Positions 33,587 through 42,207 are shown, counted from the first letter of the stretch. The stretch is 64,000 bases of DNA from Brevibacillus brevis (GCF_031583145.1 NZ_CP134050.1:3919501-3983500); one strand, 5' to 3'. Made by a program: numbers and translations. Notes: generated by a model not told the origin, from the sequence alone.

Positions 33587-34300
33587 TCACTCGATTCCTT
33601 CATCGTCGTTGAACAGCAGGAACAGCTTCTTCTCTGCATTTTTCAGATGAATGGAGCACTGGACACGGGCCAGCTCCGGTTCCTCCGCTTCGATGGCGAG
33701 GACGATGTTCTGGTGCTCCTTGTACACGATCTCCCGCTTTCGTTTGAGCCCGATGTTTTGCTTGAGTGTGATCGCCAGCGCGCTTTTGTACAGGGAGGAA
33801 AGGCTCTCCATCGTTTGGATCATGACGGGATTGTGCGTGGCCTGGATCAAGGCACGGTGAAATTCGAAGTCGGATTCCGCACCGGTCTTGTCATCCGAGG
33901 ATAAGTCGTCCTCCAGGAGCTTCAGCACCTTGTGCATGTTTTCCAGATCTTCGGGAGTCCGTCTCAGCGCGGCCAGATAGGCGGCTTGCGGCTCCAGGAT
34001 TTGCCTCATTTCAAACAAGTATTTGATGCCTTCCGCGCTTCCCCCGTGTATGTTCAAATGCTGAATCAATGAGAACGGCTGAATATCCTCGACATAGCTG
34101 CCGCCGCCTTGCTGCGACGTGATGATCCCCATCGCTTTCAGCACACTGAGCGCTTCGCGAATCGGTACCCTGCTCACGCCGAATCTCGCGCTCAGCTCCA
34201 TTTCCGTGGGCAGCTTCGAGCCCGGCGGAAACTTGCCTTCCTCAATCATTGCCAACAGCTCACGTGATATTTTTTGCGAGATCTTCTCTTTCTTCTCCAT
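33587..34300 (-). CDS. FadR/GntR family transcriptional regulator (FCD domain)
   Basis: This 237-residue DNA-binding regulator has the GntR winged helix (GKFPPGSKLPTEMELSARFGVSRVPIREALSVLKAMGI) and a C-terminal FCD ligand domain with the metal-binding pattern (EMRQILEPQAAYLAA, ESDFEFHRALIQATHNPVM). FCD members commonly sense hydroxy or keto acids (LldR, GlcC). ATG 34300 is chosen because GGAGG lies 6 bases upstream; 34306 would overlap that site. It lies between the glcDF-lhgO operon and a divergent hydrolase/transporter operon, and copies of TTGTATnACAA flank it. Confidence 0.92.
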   Translation of the reverse strand: MEKKEKISQKISRELLAMIEEGKFPPGSKLPTEMELSARFGVSRVPIREALSVLKAMGIITSQQGGGSYVEDIQPFSLIQHLNIHGGSAEGIKYLFEMRQILEPQAAYLAALRRTPEDLENMHKVLKLLEDDLSSDDKTGAESDFEFHRALIQATHNPVMIQTMESLSSLYKSALAITLKQNIGLKRKREIVYKEHQNIVLAIEAEEPELARVQCSIHLKNAEKKLFLLFNDDEGIE

Positions 34301-34467
34301 GTCCATCCTCCGCGATTGTGGTAAGTCGAATGTCAGCCGGGCCCAAGTACGCCTTTTACCCGCACCCTTCTCTACTGCCGCGCTTTCCTGATTGTAACGA
34401 TAGATCCCGTTTTTGCTCAAGATCATGGAAAGACAAAAGGAGAGGGATAGGAATCTGGCTAACAAAT

Positions 34468-34478
34468 TTGTATTATAA
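34468..34478. promoter_or_regulatory. candidate GntR operator (site 3), overlapping a -10-like TATAAT
   Basis: TTGTATTATAA overlaps a minus-strand TATAAT (34477-34472) that could be the regulator's own -10 element, so autoregulation is plausible. Confidence 0.45.
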
Positions 34479-34523
34479 TTTTCGAAAAACACGCAATAAA
34501 CAGTAGACAAATATTCCAAGCTT

Positions 34524-34534
34524 TTGTATTCTAA
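34524..34534. promoter_or_regulatory. candidate GntR operator (site 4)
   Basis: TTGTATTCTAA differs from TTGTATTACAA at two positions and lies in the divergent control region. Confidence 0.35.
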
Positions 34535-34595
34535 ACGAGTGAAAGCGCACTATATCCCCATTTTACACAAAGACCAGCAAGTAAACACGCATTAT

Positions 34596-34619
34596 TTGTA
34601 TGACAATTTTGTATTACAA
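34596..34619. promoter_or_regulatory. tandem candidate GntR operators (sites 5 and 6)
   Basis: TTGTATGACAA (34596-34606) and TTGTATTACAA (34609-34619) lie side by side, centred 13 bases apart, just upstream of the ribosome site of the divergent metallo-hydrolase gene. Confidence 0.6.
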
Positions 34620-34654
34620 CTGAAGTTTTCCTCTCGGTATCGAAAGGAGGTCCC

Positions 34655-35389
34655 ATGAAAGTCGACATCTTGTTTGAAGGCTTCCCGGGCAAATCAAGCA
34701 GAGGGTTTTTGGGCTGGAGCAGCTGCGTCCTCCTTCGTCCTGACCACGGCAAACCGATGCTGTTCGATACGGCCGGATTTAACGAAAGGTACGCGCTGCT
34801 ATCCAAGCTGGCTAAATTGGGAATTGACGCAGACGAAATTGGAAGCGTTTTTATCAGTCACTTCCACTTCGATCACGCCGTCAATTACCCCCTGTTTAGC
34901 CGGGCCCAGTTTTATCTGCACGAAGAGGAAGTTTCACACGTCCAAAAAAACGGCCGTGCCGATCTGGCTATTCCCGCTGAAATGTACCAGGCCTTGCACG
35001 GTACGGGGAGGCTGACGCTGCTCGCCGGCAGCGAAGGCGAGGTGCAAGGGATTCCGTGGCGTCTCACACCTGGACATACACCAGGACTGTGTTCGCTGTT
35101 TTTCAGGCAGGACGGCCAGAACTGGGTGCTGGCTTCTGACGCAGCCAAAAACAGGTATGAGCTGCTGAGCGAAAAAGCGGCCATGACCTGGGACGACGAT
35201 GCGAGCACGAAGAGCATCCAGGCGATCAAGGCATGGGCAGACATCGTCGTAACGGGACATGACGGAATCATCAAAATAGTCCGAGAGAGGGGTGACGTAC
35301 ACCTCGAACCGCTGACAACCCCCGCCGTGGAGATCACGCTGCCTTCCGAGCAGAACGGGGAGCCCGCTGTCATCTCACTAAAGCTGTAG
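34655..35389 (+). CDS. MBL-fold metallo-hydrolase
   Basis: This 244-residue protein has the metallo-beta-lactamase fold with SHFHFDHAVN (HxHxDH), LTPGHTPGLCS for the next histidine, VLASDAAKN for the bridging aspartate, and VTGHDG for the last histidine. The compact size and the TPGHTPG motif resemble N-acyl homoserine lactonase-like or glyoxalase II-like hydrolases. AAGGAGG precedes the ATG. It leads an operon with a DUF6282 protein and an MFS transporter, and is preceded by two tandem operator-like motifs. A hydrolase acting on a lactone or ester form of the hydroxy-acid substrate is a reasonable guess. Confidence 0.85.
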   Translation: MKVDILFEGFPGKSSRGFLGWSSCVLLRPDHGKPMLFDTAGFNERYALLSKLAKLGIDADEIGSVFISHFHFDHAVNYPLFSRAQFYLHEEEVSHVQKNGRADLAIPAEMYQALHGTGRLTLLAGSEGEVQGIPWRLTPGHTPGLCSLFFRQDGQNWVLASDAAKNRYELLSEKAAMTWDDDASTKSIQAIKAWADIVVTGHDGIIKIVRERGDVHLEPLTTPAVEITLPSEQNGEPAVISLKL

Positions 35390-35442
35390 CCTTCTTCGCC
35401 TTCCGTTTCCCACATCCCCCATCAAGGAGTTGAGCAGTCCGC

Positions 35443-36309
35443 ATGTTAGGTATCAAGGGTGCCATCGACATTCACGTTCATTCCAGTCCCAGCATTTTTC
35501 CCAGGTCCGTCGACGACTTCGAGCTCGCCGAGCAGGCGCGCGCTGCCGGTATGAGAGCCATCGTCCTCAAAGCACACGAGGAATCCACCGTATCGAGAGC
35601 AAAGATCGTGACGAAATTCGTTCCGGGCATCGAGGTCTACGGTTCACTCGTCCTGAACGAGTACGTCGGCGGTTTGAATCCGTATGCCGTAGACATGGCG
35701 ATCCAGCAAGGCGCCAAAATCATCTGGATGCCGACTGGCTCCGCCAAGCATCACCTGGATTACTATGGAGGAAAAAGTGATTACAAGGAACAAAAATCGT
35801 CCATCCGCCTCCTCCCGCAAAAGGGGATCACCATCTTTTCCGATGACGGACAAGTCCTTCCCGTCGTGTACGAAATCGTCGACTTGATCAAAGGCACCGG
35901 CGCCGTTCTCGCTACGGGTCACCTGTCTCCCCGGGAGACGAAGGCGCTCGTCCAGATCGCGTCTGAACGCGGTGTCGAGAAGATTTTGGTCGCCCATCCC
36001 GATTTGAAAATCAACAAGATGGAGCTCTCCCTTCAACTGGAGCTGGTGCAGTTGGGAGCGTACGTCGAAAAGTCGATGCTGACGCTCATGCCGAACTGGC
36101 AGTCGATCCAGCCGGATGAACTCGTCTACGGAATGCGAAAGCTCGGTTTCGACCGCTGTGTCCTCCAGACGGATTTCGGGCAAGTCAATCATCCGACGCC
36201 GACCGAAGGGTACTCGCAGTTCGTTCAACTGTTGTTTGATCACGGCTTAACGGAAGAAGAAATCAGGAAAATGGCTTGCGAGGTTCCCGCCGAGCTGTTG
36301 TCTCTGTAA
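35443..36309 (+). CDS. DUF6282 family protein (amidohydrolase-like)
   Basis: This 288-residue protein starts with IDIHVHSSPSIFPR, a metal-binding HxH motif of the amidohydrolase superfamily. LKAHEEST, ATGHLSPRETKAL, VAHPDLKINKM and a late LQTDFGQ supply further candidate metal ligands at the ends of a TIM-barrel. The family as named has no known function. It starts 53 bases after the metallo-hydrolase stop and 27 bases before the MFS carrier, so it belongs to one operon. Hydrolysis of a cyclic or amide compound is inference. Confidence 0.8.
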   Translation: MLGIKGAIDIHVHSSPSIFPRSVDDFELAEQARAAGMRAIVLKAHEESTVSRAKIVTKFVPGIEVYGSLVLNEYVGGLNPYAVDMAIQQGAKIIWMPTGSAKHHLDYYGGKSDYKEQKSSIRLLPQKGITIFSDDGQVLPVVYEIVDLIKGTGAVLATGHLSPRETKALVQIASERGVEKILVAHPDLKINKMELSLQLELVQLGAYVEKSMLTLMPNWQSIQPDELVYGMRKLGFDRCVLQTDFGQVNHPTPTEGYSQFVQLLFDHGLTEEEIRKMACEVPAELLSL

Positions 36310-36335
36310 AATCGCACGGAAAAGAGGTAGCGCAC

Positions 36336-37610
36336 ATGGAAAAAATCCCTCAAGCGGATATGGCATCCCGCTCTGTCCCCTGGTACCGAGAAATTACGTC
36401 CAAACAATGGAAGACGCTGGTAGCCGCGAGCACCGGCTGGATGCTGGATGCGATGGACGTCACCCTGTATGCCATGATTATCGTGTACATCATGGCTGAC
36501 CTGCAAATGACGCAGTCCACCGCTGGATTGCTGGCATCTCTCACCCTTCTGAGCTCGGCCTTCGGCGGTCTCATCTTCGGGATGATCGCCGATAAAAAAG
36601 GAAGAACGACCGCACTCATGATTAGCATGATAGTCTTTTCCTTGTTTACGGCACTCGGCGGCTTTTCCCAGTCCGTCACGCAGCTGGCCGTCGCCCGTCT
36701 GATCGTCGGCCTGGGCATGGGCGGCGAATGGGTAGCGGGAGCCGCACTCATCACCGAAAGCTGGCCGGCCAAGCACCGCGGCAAAGCCATGGGCTTGGTA
36801 CAAGGCTCCTGGGCGATCGGCTACGGGCTCGCTGCCATCATCGCCGGGCTCGTCCTTCCGACGTTTGGCTGGCGCGGCGTGTTCTTTGTCGGGATCATTC
36901 CCGCTCTGTTTGCGATCTGGGTACGCCTCGGAACGGACGAGCCCGACATTTGGGTAGAAAAGCAAAAAGAAGCCGAAAAGACGAACACCAAAGAAAAAGG
37001 CAGCCTCGTCAAGCTGTTTGATAAAAAAGTTCGGCGCTGGACCATTCTCGGCTCTGTCCTGAGTATCTGTGCCCAGTTTGGGTACTGGGGACTCTTTACC
37101 TGGATCCCGACATACCTGGCTACCCCTGTGGAAAAGGGAGGCGCCGGACTGGATCTCATGAAGCAGACGAGCTGGATCGTCATCATGCAGGTCGGAGCAT
37201 GGCTCGGGTACGTGATCTTCGGCCTTTTGGCGGACAAAATCGGCCGAAAAATCACGTTTATCCTGTTCTTTGCCTTGGCGGCGGTCCTCGTCCCTCTGTA
37301 CGGCTTCACTCATGATCCAGGCAAGCTGCTCTTGCTCGGTCCGCTGGTAGCCTTTTTCGGATCCGGATACTTCAGCGGTTTCGGGGCCGTGCTTGCGGAG
37401 CTCTTTCCGACCGCGATCCGGGCGACAGGCCAGGGATTCTGCTACAACTTCGGCAGGGCCGTCGCCGCATCCGCCCCGTTCACGATCGGCGTCCTCGCCA
37501 CCACGATGGGACTCGGTGTCGCATTCAGCATTACTTCCGTCGCTTTCGGGCTGGCTGCGGTCCTCGTTCTGCTGTTCCTCCCTGAAACCAAAGGAAAAGA
37601 GCTCGTCTGA
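36336..37610 (+). CDS. MFS transporter (aromatic acid/sialate:H+ symporter-like)
   Basis: This 424-residue carrier has twelve predicted helices. It has the MFS motif GMIADKKGRTTALM after helix 2 and GLLADKIGRKITF in the second half, with GLGMGGEWVAGAALITESWPAKHRGKAMG typical of sugar-acid and aromatic-acid symporters. AAGAGG precedes the ATG at 36336; the frame extends upstream into the previous gene. As the last gene of the divergent operon it is the likely importer of the acid oxidised by GlcDF/LhgO. Confidence 0.9.
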   Translation: MEKIPQADMASRSVPWYREITSKQWKTLVAASTGWMLDAMDVTLYAMIIVYIMADLQMTQSTAGLLASLTLLSSAFGGLIFGMIADKKGRTTALMISMIVFSLFTALGGFSQSVTQLAVARLIVGLGMGGEWVAGAALITESWPAKHRGKAMGLVQGSWAIGYGLAAIIAGLVLPTFGWRGVFFVGIIPALFAIWVRLGTDEPDIWVEKQKEAEKTNTKEKGSLVKLFDKKVRRWTILGSVLSICAQFGYWGLFTWIPTYLATPVEKGGAGLDLMKQTSWIVIMQVGAWLGYVIFGLLADKIGRKITFILFFALAAVLVPLYGFTHDPGKLLLLGPLVAFFGSGYFSGFGAVLAELFPTAIRATGQGFCYNFGRAVAASAPFTIGVLATTMGLGVAFSITSVAFGLAAVLVLLFLPETKGKELV

Positions 37611-37833
37611 TTTCCCCGACCATGCCTATGGCCCGTCTCTTTCGGCACATGCAGTCGGACTGAGCTTCTATGCTTCCAAAGTCGGTCACTCCGTGCAGGA
37701 GGACCGGCTTTTGTGTTTCTTCGCACTCGGCCACATTCTTCCCGCACGCCTAAAGGGGAAGAGAAATCCCTGGCGAATGTTTTCTATAGAATAGAGCAGG
37801 GCACTTACACCGCTATCGAACAGGAGGATAGGC

Positions 37834-38412
37834 ATGGCTAAGCTGTTTTCGGAAATTTCGCCTGAGCATAAAGCCTTCATCGAACGTCAGCGCATCTTTT
37901 TCGTTGGGTCTGCGCCATTGGATGCGGATGGGCACGTCAATTTGTCCCCCAAAGGGTATGATGTGCTGCGGATTTTATCTCCCACCGAAGTCGCATATCT
38001 GGACCTGACTGGAAGCGGAAACGAAACGAGCGCCCACCTGGCGGAAAACGGGCGCATCACGATCATGTTCATGGCTCTTGAAGGGGCGCCCATGATCTTG
38101 CGGCTGTACGGCAAAGGCCGTGTCATTTTGCCGGGCACATCCGAGTGGGAAGATATGGCGGGCCATTTCGAGCTGCTGCCAGGGGCTCGGCAAATCATTG
38201 CAGTTTCCTTGCACGCGGTGAAGACGTCCTGCGGCTTCAGCGTTCCCTACTTTTCCTACACAGGGGAACGCGACACCCTGCAAAAATGGGCGACCGCCAA
38301 AGGAGAAGACGGACTGGCTGCCTATCATCGGGAGAAGAACTGCACCAGCATGGATGGCATCCCCACGCCACTGGGGCGGCAGCTCGCAGGCTCCCCCGAC
38401 TCTCTCGTCTGA
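37834..38412 (+). CDS. pyridoxamine 5'-phosphate oxidase family protein
   Basis: This 192-residue protein has the split-barrel FMN-binding fold, with RIFFVGSAPLDADGHVNLSPKG at the N terminus and LDLTGSGNETSAHLAENGRITIMFMAL, the flavin-contact region. Members of this branch are flavin or F420-dependent reductases of mostly unknown substrate and do not make pyridoxal phosphate. It is a single gene; 37611-37833 before it shows no other feature. AGGAGGA precedes the ATG. Confidence 0.86.
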   Translation: MAKLFSEISPEHKAFIERQRIFFVGSAPLDADGHVNLSPKGYDVLRILSPTEVAYLDLTGSGNETSAHLAENGRITIMFMALEGAPMILRLYGKGRVILPGTSEWEDMAGHFELLPGARQIIAVSLHAVKTSCGFSVPYFSYTGERDTLQKWATAKGEDGLAAYHREKNCTSMDGIPTPLGRQLAGSPDSLV

Positions 38413-38451
38413 AGCGCGTCAGAACCAAGCGGCGAGAAAGGCATGCACTCA

Positions 38452-38865
38452 TCAGGCATGCCTTTCTCTCATCATGTGCAGGACTTCCTCCCAGCGCCGC
38501 TTCATCTCTTCCCGAACAGGTTGATCACGCAAATGCTCCTGATGAAAGCTGACAGTCGTTTTGACGCCATCGCTGCTCAAGAAGCGAATTTGCAACGTAC
38601 TGGGCTTTTCCCACTCCGGCTTTTTCCAGGTCAGCCGAATTTGCGAAGACGGCTTCACAATTCGAAATTCCCCCGTGATCCCCTCTTCCGTTTGAAACGT
38701 GCGCTTGGGCTCCAGCGTGACCGAAGACACCGTGCCCAGCCATCTGCTCAAGCCCTCGATAGACATCATCTCGTTCCACGCTTGTTCCGGGGATATGGGA
38801 ACCGTCCTCCTCACCCCGATTTGAAAGCCCACCGAGGCGGTTTGCCCGACAACCTTTCGTTCCAT
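38452..38865 (-). CDS. SRPBCC/AHSA1 family protein
   Basis: This 137-residue protein has the helix-grip fold of the AHSA1 branch of SRPBCC proteins: VRRTVPISPEQAWNEMMSIEGLSRWLG at the start, WKKPEWEKPSTLQIRFL in the middle and a long C-terminal helix (EEMKRRWEEVLHMMRE). Such proteins bind hydrophobic ligands; function here is unknown. ATG 38865 has GGAGAGG upstream; the open frame continues to 39057 inside the upstream gene. It follows the SDR gene by 26 bases, so both are probably one operon. Confidence 0.85.
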   Translation of the reverse strand: MERKVVGQTASVGFQIGVRRTVPISPEQAWNEMMSIEGLSRWLGTVSSVTLEPKRTFQTEEGITGEFRIVKPSSQIRLTWKKPEWEKPSTLQIRFLSSDGVKTTVSFHQEHLRDQPVREEMKRRWEEVLHMMRERHA

Positions 38866-38891
38866 GCTTTCCCTCTCCTTTTTCACGACGA

Positions 38892-39647
38892 TTACGATCG
38901 GTAAAATCCACCTTCCGAATTGATGACCTGGCCTGTAATCCACTTCCCTTCGTCGCTTGCCAAGAACAACGCCAAACGCGCAGCATCCTCCGGCTGTCCT
39001 ATCCGTCCTAGCAAAAACTTCGGCAGGAGCGCCTTCTCCAGTTCGGGCCACATCCATCCCGTATCGGTCGGCCCCGGATTGATGGCGTTCACGGTGATGC
39101 CATGAGGCGCGAGCTCAACGGACAAGGTGAGGGTAAAGGCGGAAATCGCTCCCTTGCTCGCCACGTAAGCCAGCTCCCCCGGCATGGGCCCTTGGGCTTG
39201 ACCGGATGTCAGATTGATAATTCTCCCGTTTGTCTTGCCGCTGCGCTGCAGCCGGCGGGCGAATTCGACGCTGAGCAAGCAGGCGGCCCGGACATTGACG
39301 AAATAATGCGCGTCCAGCGTCTCGGCGTCCAAGGCTTCAAAACCGTCGCGGGTCGAGTAGGCCGCGTTGTTTACGAGGATCGTCGGCACTCCCAATCGAG
39401 CGGCAGCCTCGTCCAGCAATCGAAACGGAGCGCGGGCATCCGACAAGTCGATTTCCATGCCTGCGCAACGAACGCCATACCCCGTGATTTCCTGCCGGAA
39501 GCGGCTTTCCCAGTCCGATCCGGCTTGCCAATGCGTGAAAAAGACATCGGCCCCTTCCTTGGCAAAAGTCCGTGCGATCGCTGCCCCGATGCCTCTTTCG
39601 TGGCTGACGCCGGTGATGACCGCGATCTGGCTTTCCAGTCTCATCAT
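38892..39647 (-). CDS. short-chain dehydrogenase/reductase (SDR)
   Basis: This 251-residue classical SDR has the cofactor motif ITGVSHERGIGAAIA, DL at the nucleotide position (EIDLSDA), the NNAA motif, catalytic Ser in NLTSGQAQG, and YVASKGAI (YxxxK). The ending GKWITGQVINSEGGF is typical. The first cofactor motif is GxxxxxGIG rather than TGxxxGIG, with an extra two residues (SHER), as in some FabG-like branches. GAGG precedes the ATG. Substrate unknown. Confidence 0.9.
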   Translation of the reverse strand: MMRLESQIAVITGVSHERGIGAAIARTFAKEGADVFFTHWQAGSDWESRFRQEITGYGVRCAGMEIDLSDARAPFRLLDEAAARLGVPTILVNNAAYSTRDGFEALDAETLDAHYFVNVRAACLLSVEFARRLQRSGKTNGRIINLTSGQAQGPMPGELAYVASKGAISAFTLTLSVELAPHGITVNAINPGPTDTGWMWPELEKALLPKFLLGRIGQPEDAARLALFLASDEGKWITGQVINSEGGFYRS

Positions 39648-39695
39648 TGCATCCCCGCCTCATTAGAGTATTTTTTCCAATCATGGAAGAAGGGA

Positions 39696-39724
39696 TTGAG
39701 TTCGCCCATTCGTTGCCCTACAAT
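39696..39724 (+). promoter_or_regulatory. promoter of the DUF3626 gene
   Basis: TTGAGT (39696-39701) and TACAAT (39719-39724) are separated by 17 bases, about 54 bases upstream of the ATG. Confidence 0.6.
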
Positions 39725-39777
39725 AAATGAACTTATGGTTATCGATCATTTTCCTGAATGAACAAGGAGGTCTCCAG

Positions 39778-40924
39778 ATGAGTGATACGAATCGTTCTGC
39801 GGAAGGATCTGTGTTGACCTCTGCCCAGACCCGGGCACTGGCCCATGTGCAGTCAACAGCAGAGCAGCACCGACAGCAAATGCGGAAGAAGTCCGAACAT
39901 ATTCTGGCGAAAGCCGGCGCGACATTCGTTACCGTGGATGATCTGCTCTCCATGGTCACCCGGCACGCCCGGATCACGCTCAACTTCCATCCCGATCGGC
40001 TGCTCCCCTCGGGCGTCACCGTCGTGGAAGGACTTCTCGCTGATGGCGTCTACCAAAGCCAGTTTATAACCGCTGTCTCAAACGGCAGCCCCACTGCCTT
40101 TCCAGGTGGAGACCGCGACTGCTGGGAAGAAAAACTGTTCGGGGGCAGCTACCAGTCGTCCCGCGTACAAGCCTCGGAACGTCCCAAATACGGAGCGCTC
40201 AATCTTATGGACTATGCGGACGGCGCCTCCCCTCGCTTCGGCTCCTGCTACATTCGGCTGCGGCCGCATACACTCGGACGTTGTACATTCACGTTTGGCG
40301 ACAGCCATACCGGTCCCGAGCATGTCGGCACGATCGGCTGCTTCGAGCCTGTGCTTGAGGCATTGCTCGACAGCGTCGCTCAAAGCGGCGAAGCACTCGG
40401 AACGCCGAACATGGATGTCCCTTCCTTGGTAGAGCGATTGCAGCTTGCAGCGCCTGCCGAACGCTGAAAAGGAAGCGGCTCCACCTATTCTCGGTCGCGC
40501 CCTCGATGACTATGTAGAAGCACAAATCCACGGTCCCATCGACCTGTCCACGGACGTCGAAGCGCTCGTAGCGGATCCGTCCTTTCATCACACGGAAACG
40601 GGACTGCAGCTTCAAAGGCTGTGCCAGCGGCATTCCATTCCGCTCCTCTGGCATCCCGGCTTTCACATGTCGGCGACGGCCGTGACAGACGACTTCCGCG
40701 GACCAGCCATGCCTCCTCTCGCCCAAAGAGTGACACAGCAGTTTGCGACATCTCCCGGCAGACTGGATGCGGCCGCAATCGGCAGAGCTGCTGCGGATCT
40801 GCACCGCTACCCGGACCGCTGGCAAGATTGGGGGACCCAGGTCTTGACATGGCAGCATCTCAAGCAGCTGTGGCATGTTCTCGTCAAGTACGGGGATCCC
40901 TTTTCCACTTTCGGATTGGATTGA
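39778..40924 (+). pseudogene. DUF3626 family gene split by a frameshift
   Basis: Two overlapping frames together make one DUF3626-like protein. The first (39778-40467, 229 residues) has AGGAGG before its ATG and contains FHPDRLLPSGVTVVEGLLADG, then GSCYIRLRPHTLGRCTFTFGDSH, and ends at LQLAAPAER. The second (40445-40924, 159 residues) lies in another frame and carries GRALDDYVEAQIHGPIDL, VEALVADPSF and WQHLKQLWHVLV, the expected C-terminal half. It would have to start at a TTG without ribosome site. A frameshift between about 40440 and 40465 is the simplest reading. It may be a real mutation, a sequencing error or programmed. Function of the family is unknown. Confidence 0.65.
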
Positions 40925-41038
40925 GCATCATCACGATTGATCGTATCGAGTGACGCGGCACCAACCAACTCGTGTCACCTTATGGGAAACCCTAATTTTC
41001 CCAAGAGTATAACAATTAGAGCAAGAAGGCAAGGATTC

Positions 41039-41143
41039 ATGAAGCTTGTGCATCGTGTCATTTTGGAGAAGAGGAGGGATCTGGAAAAACAATGGCATCG
41101 TCAGTTCTGGATGGTCCCGTCCCTTCTCCTGTGGTTCGGTTAA
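41039..41143 (+). CDS. possible 34-residue small protein
   Basis: A short frame from ATG 41039 encodes a basic peptide (KLVHRVILEKRRDLEKQW) ending in a hydrophobic FWMVPSLLLWFG. AAGGCAAGG lies a few bases upstream. It ends 17 bases before the next small membrane protein. It may be real and co-translated with it, or chance. Confidence 0.3.
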   Translation: MKLVHRVILEKRRDLEKQWHRQFWMVPSLLLWFG

Positions 41144-41160
41144 AAGATTGAGGTGATCCT

Positions 41161-41349
41161 TTGGATTTCATCGTAGGCTTGTCCGCAGTTTATTTGAACC
41201 CTTTTTTGGCGATTTGGCTCTTGGTCACCTTGACGAGGATCGTCCGCAAGATCGTCAAGGATGAAGACTACAGGTCTCAGCTGTGGTTGGCTTCCATTCT
41301 TCTGGCTTGGCTGGTTTTTACGTTTACGTATTTCTCGATCATGATCTAA
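41161..41349 (+). CDS. small membrane protein
   Basis: This 62-residue protein has two predicted membrane helices (LSAVYLNPFLAIWLLVTL and LWLASILLAWLVFTFTYFSIM) joined by a charged loop (RKIVKDEDYRSQ). The start is TTG 41161 with GAGGTG 7 bases upstream. A strong hairpin (41374-41399, AAGCTGCCTTC/GAAGGCAGCTT) follows but has no T run. Function unknown. Confidence 0.55.
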   Translation: MDFIVGLSAVYLNPFLAIWLLVTLTRIVRKIVKDEDYRSQLWLASILLAWLVFTFTYFSIMI

Positions 41350-41373
41350 CAACGTCCCGCTCCCAACGACTTT

Positions 41374-41399
41374 AAGCTGCCTTCCGAAGAAGGCAGCTT
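41374..41399. repeat. strong hairpin between convergent genes
   Basis: AAGCTGCCTTC and GAAGGCAGCTT form an 11-bp perfect stem with a 4-base loop; on the minus strand this is a C(TTCG)G tetraloop. Neither side has a T run, so it may protect transcript ends rather than terminate. Confidence 0.6.
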
Positions 41400-41445
41400 G
41401 AAACGTTTCGCCACGAAGAGGGCTCCTATAGCTGCTTGCTAGCGT

Positions 41446-42207
41446 TTACTCCTTACCGGCGTACACCATCACCGCATCCCGCAAAAAAGCAGCGATGCCC
41501 GGCTGGTCGCGGTCATAGTAGGCGGTAAACCGAGGGTCGTCCACGTACATCTGCGCGAGTCCCATGTGAGCCTCTTTGGTGTAGCCGTCCCAGTAAAAGG
41601 TCAGCCACTCCCGATGGAGCCGGACCGCCTGCTGTGCGAGCTCCGATGCCGGATCGCCCGTCGCATACGCTTCGGCAAGCGCTTCGCGAATGGATGCTTC
41701 CAGCTTCGACAGTCTCTCGTACTCTTCTTCGGTCATTCCTTTGATCTTTTGATTCGATCGGTCGACCTGCTCATCCCCGTATTTGGCACGGACTTCACTG
41801 CCGTACTGTCGTTCGTTGTCATCGATCAGCTTCTGTTTGAAGCCAGCAAATTTTTGTTTGTCGCTCATCGTTTTCTTCCCCTCTCTCTGGGCGAGCGTCT
41901 GATCGACGTTCGCGATCAGCGCGTCCAATTGTTCCCGTTTTTCCAGGAGCCTCTTGCGGTGCTCCCGCAGTGCCTGGTCGGCGTCGAAGTCGGGTGACGT
42001 GATGATCTCCTTGATTTCCTCCAAGCTCACACCCAGCTCTCGGTAAAAAAGGATTTGCTGCAACCGGTCGACCTCTGCCGGACCATAGATACGATACCCG
42101 GACGAATTGATTCTCGCCGGCTTGAGAATGCCAATTTCGTCGTAGTATCGGAGCGTCCGGGTGCTGACGCCCGCCAGGAGCCCCAGCTTTTGCACTGTAT
42201 ATTCCAT
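41446..42207 (-). CDS. MerR family transcriptional regulator (TipA-like)
   Basis: This 253-residue regulator has the MerR winged helix (LGLLAGVSTRTLRYYDEIGILKPARINSSGYRIYG) and a dimer coiled coil with EHRKRLLEKREQLDALIANVDQTLAQ. A C-terminal TipAS domain follows (LAQQAVRLHREWLTFYWDGYTKEAHMGLAQMYVDDPRF) that binds drugs in TipA/Mta/SkgA relatives. ATG 42207 is chosen because GGAGG lies 7 bases upstream. No efflux gene is adjacent, so its target is unknown; such regulators often control their own promoter. Confidence 0.92.
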   Translation of the reverse strand: MEYTVQKLGLLAGVSTRTLRYYDEIGILKPARINSSGYRIYGPAEVDRLQQILFYRELGVSLEEIKEIITSPDFDADQALREHRKRLLEKREQLDALIANVDQTLAQREGKKTMSDKQKFAGFKQKLIDDNERQYGSEVRAKYGDEQVDRSNQKIKGMTEEEYERLSKLEASIREALAEAYATGDPASELAQQAVRLHREWLTFYWDGYTKEAHMGLAQMYVDDPRFTAYYDRDQPGIAAFLRDAVMVYAGKE

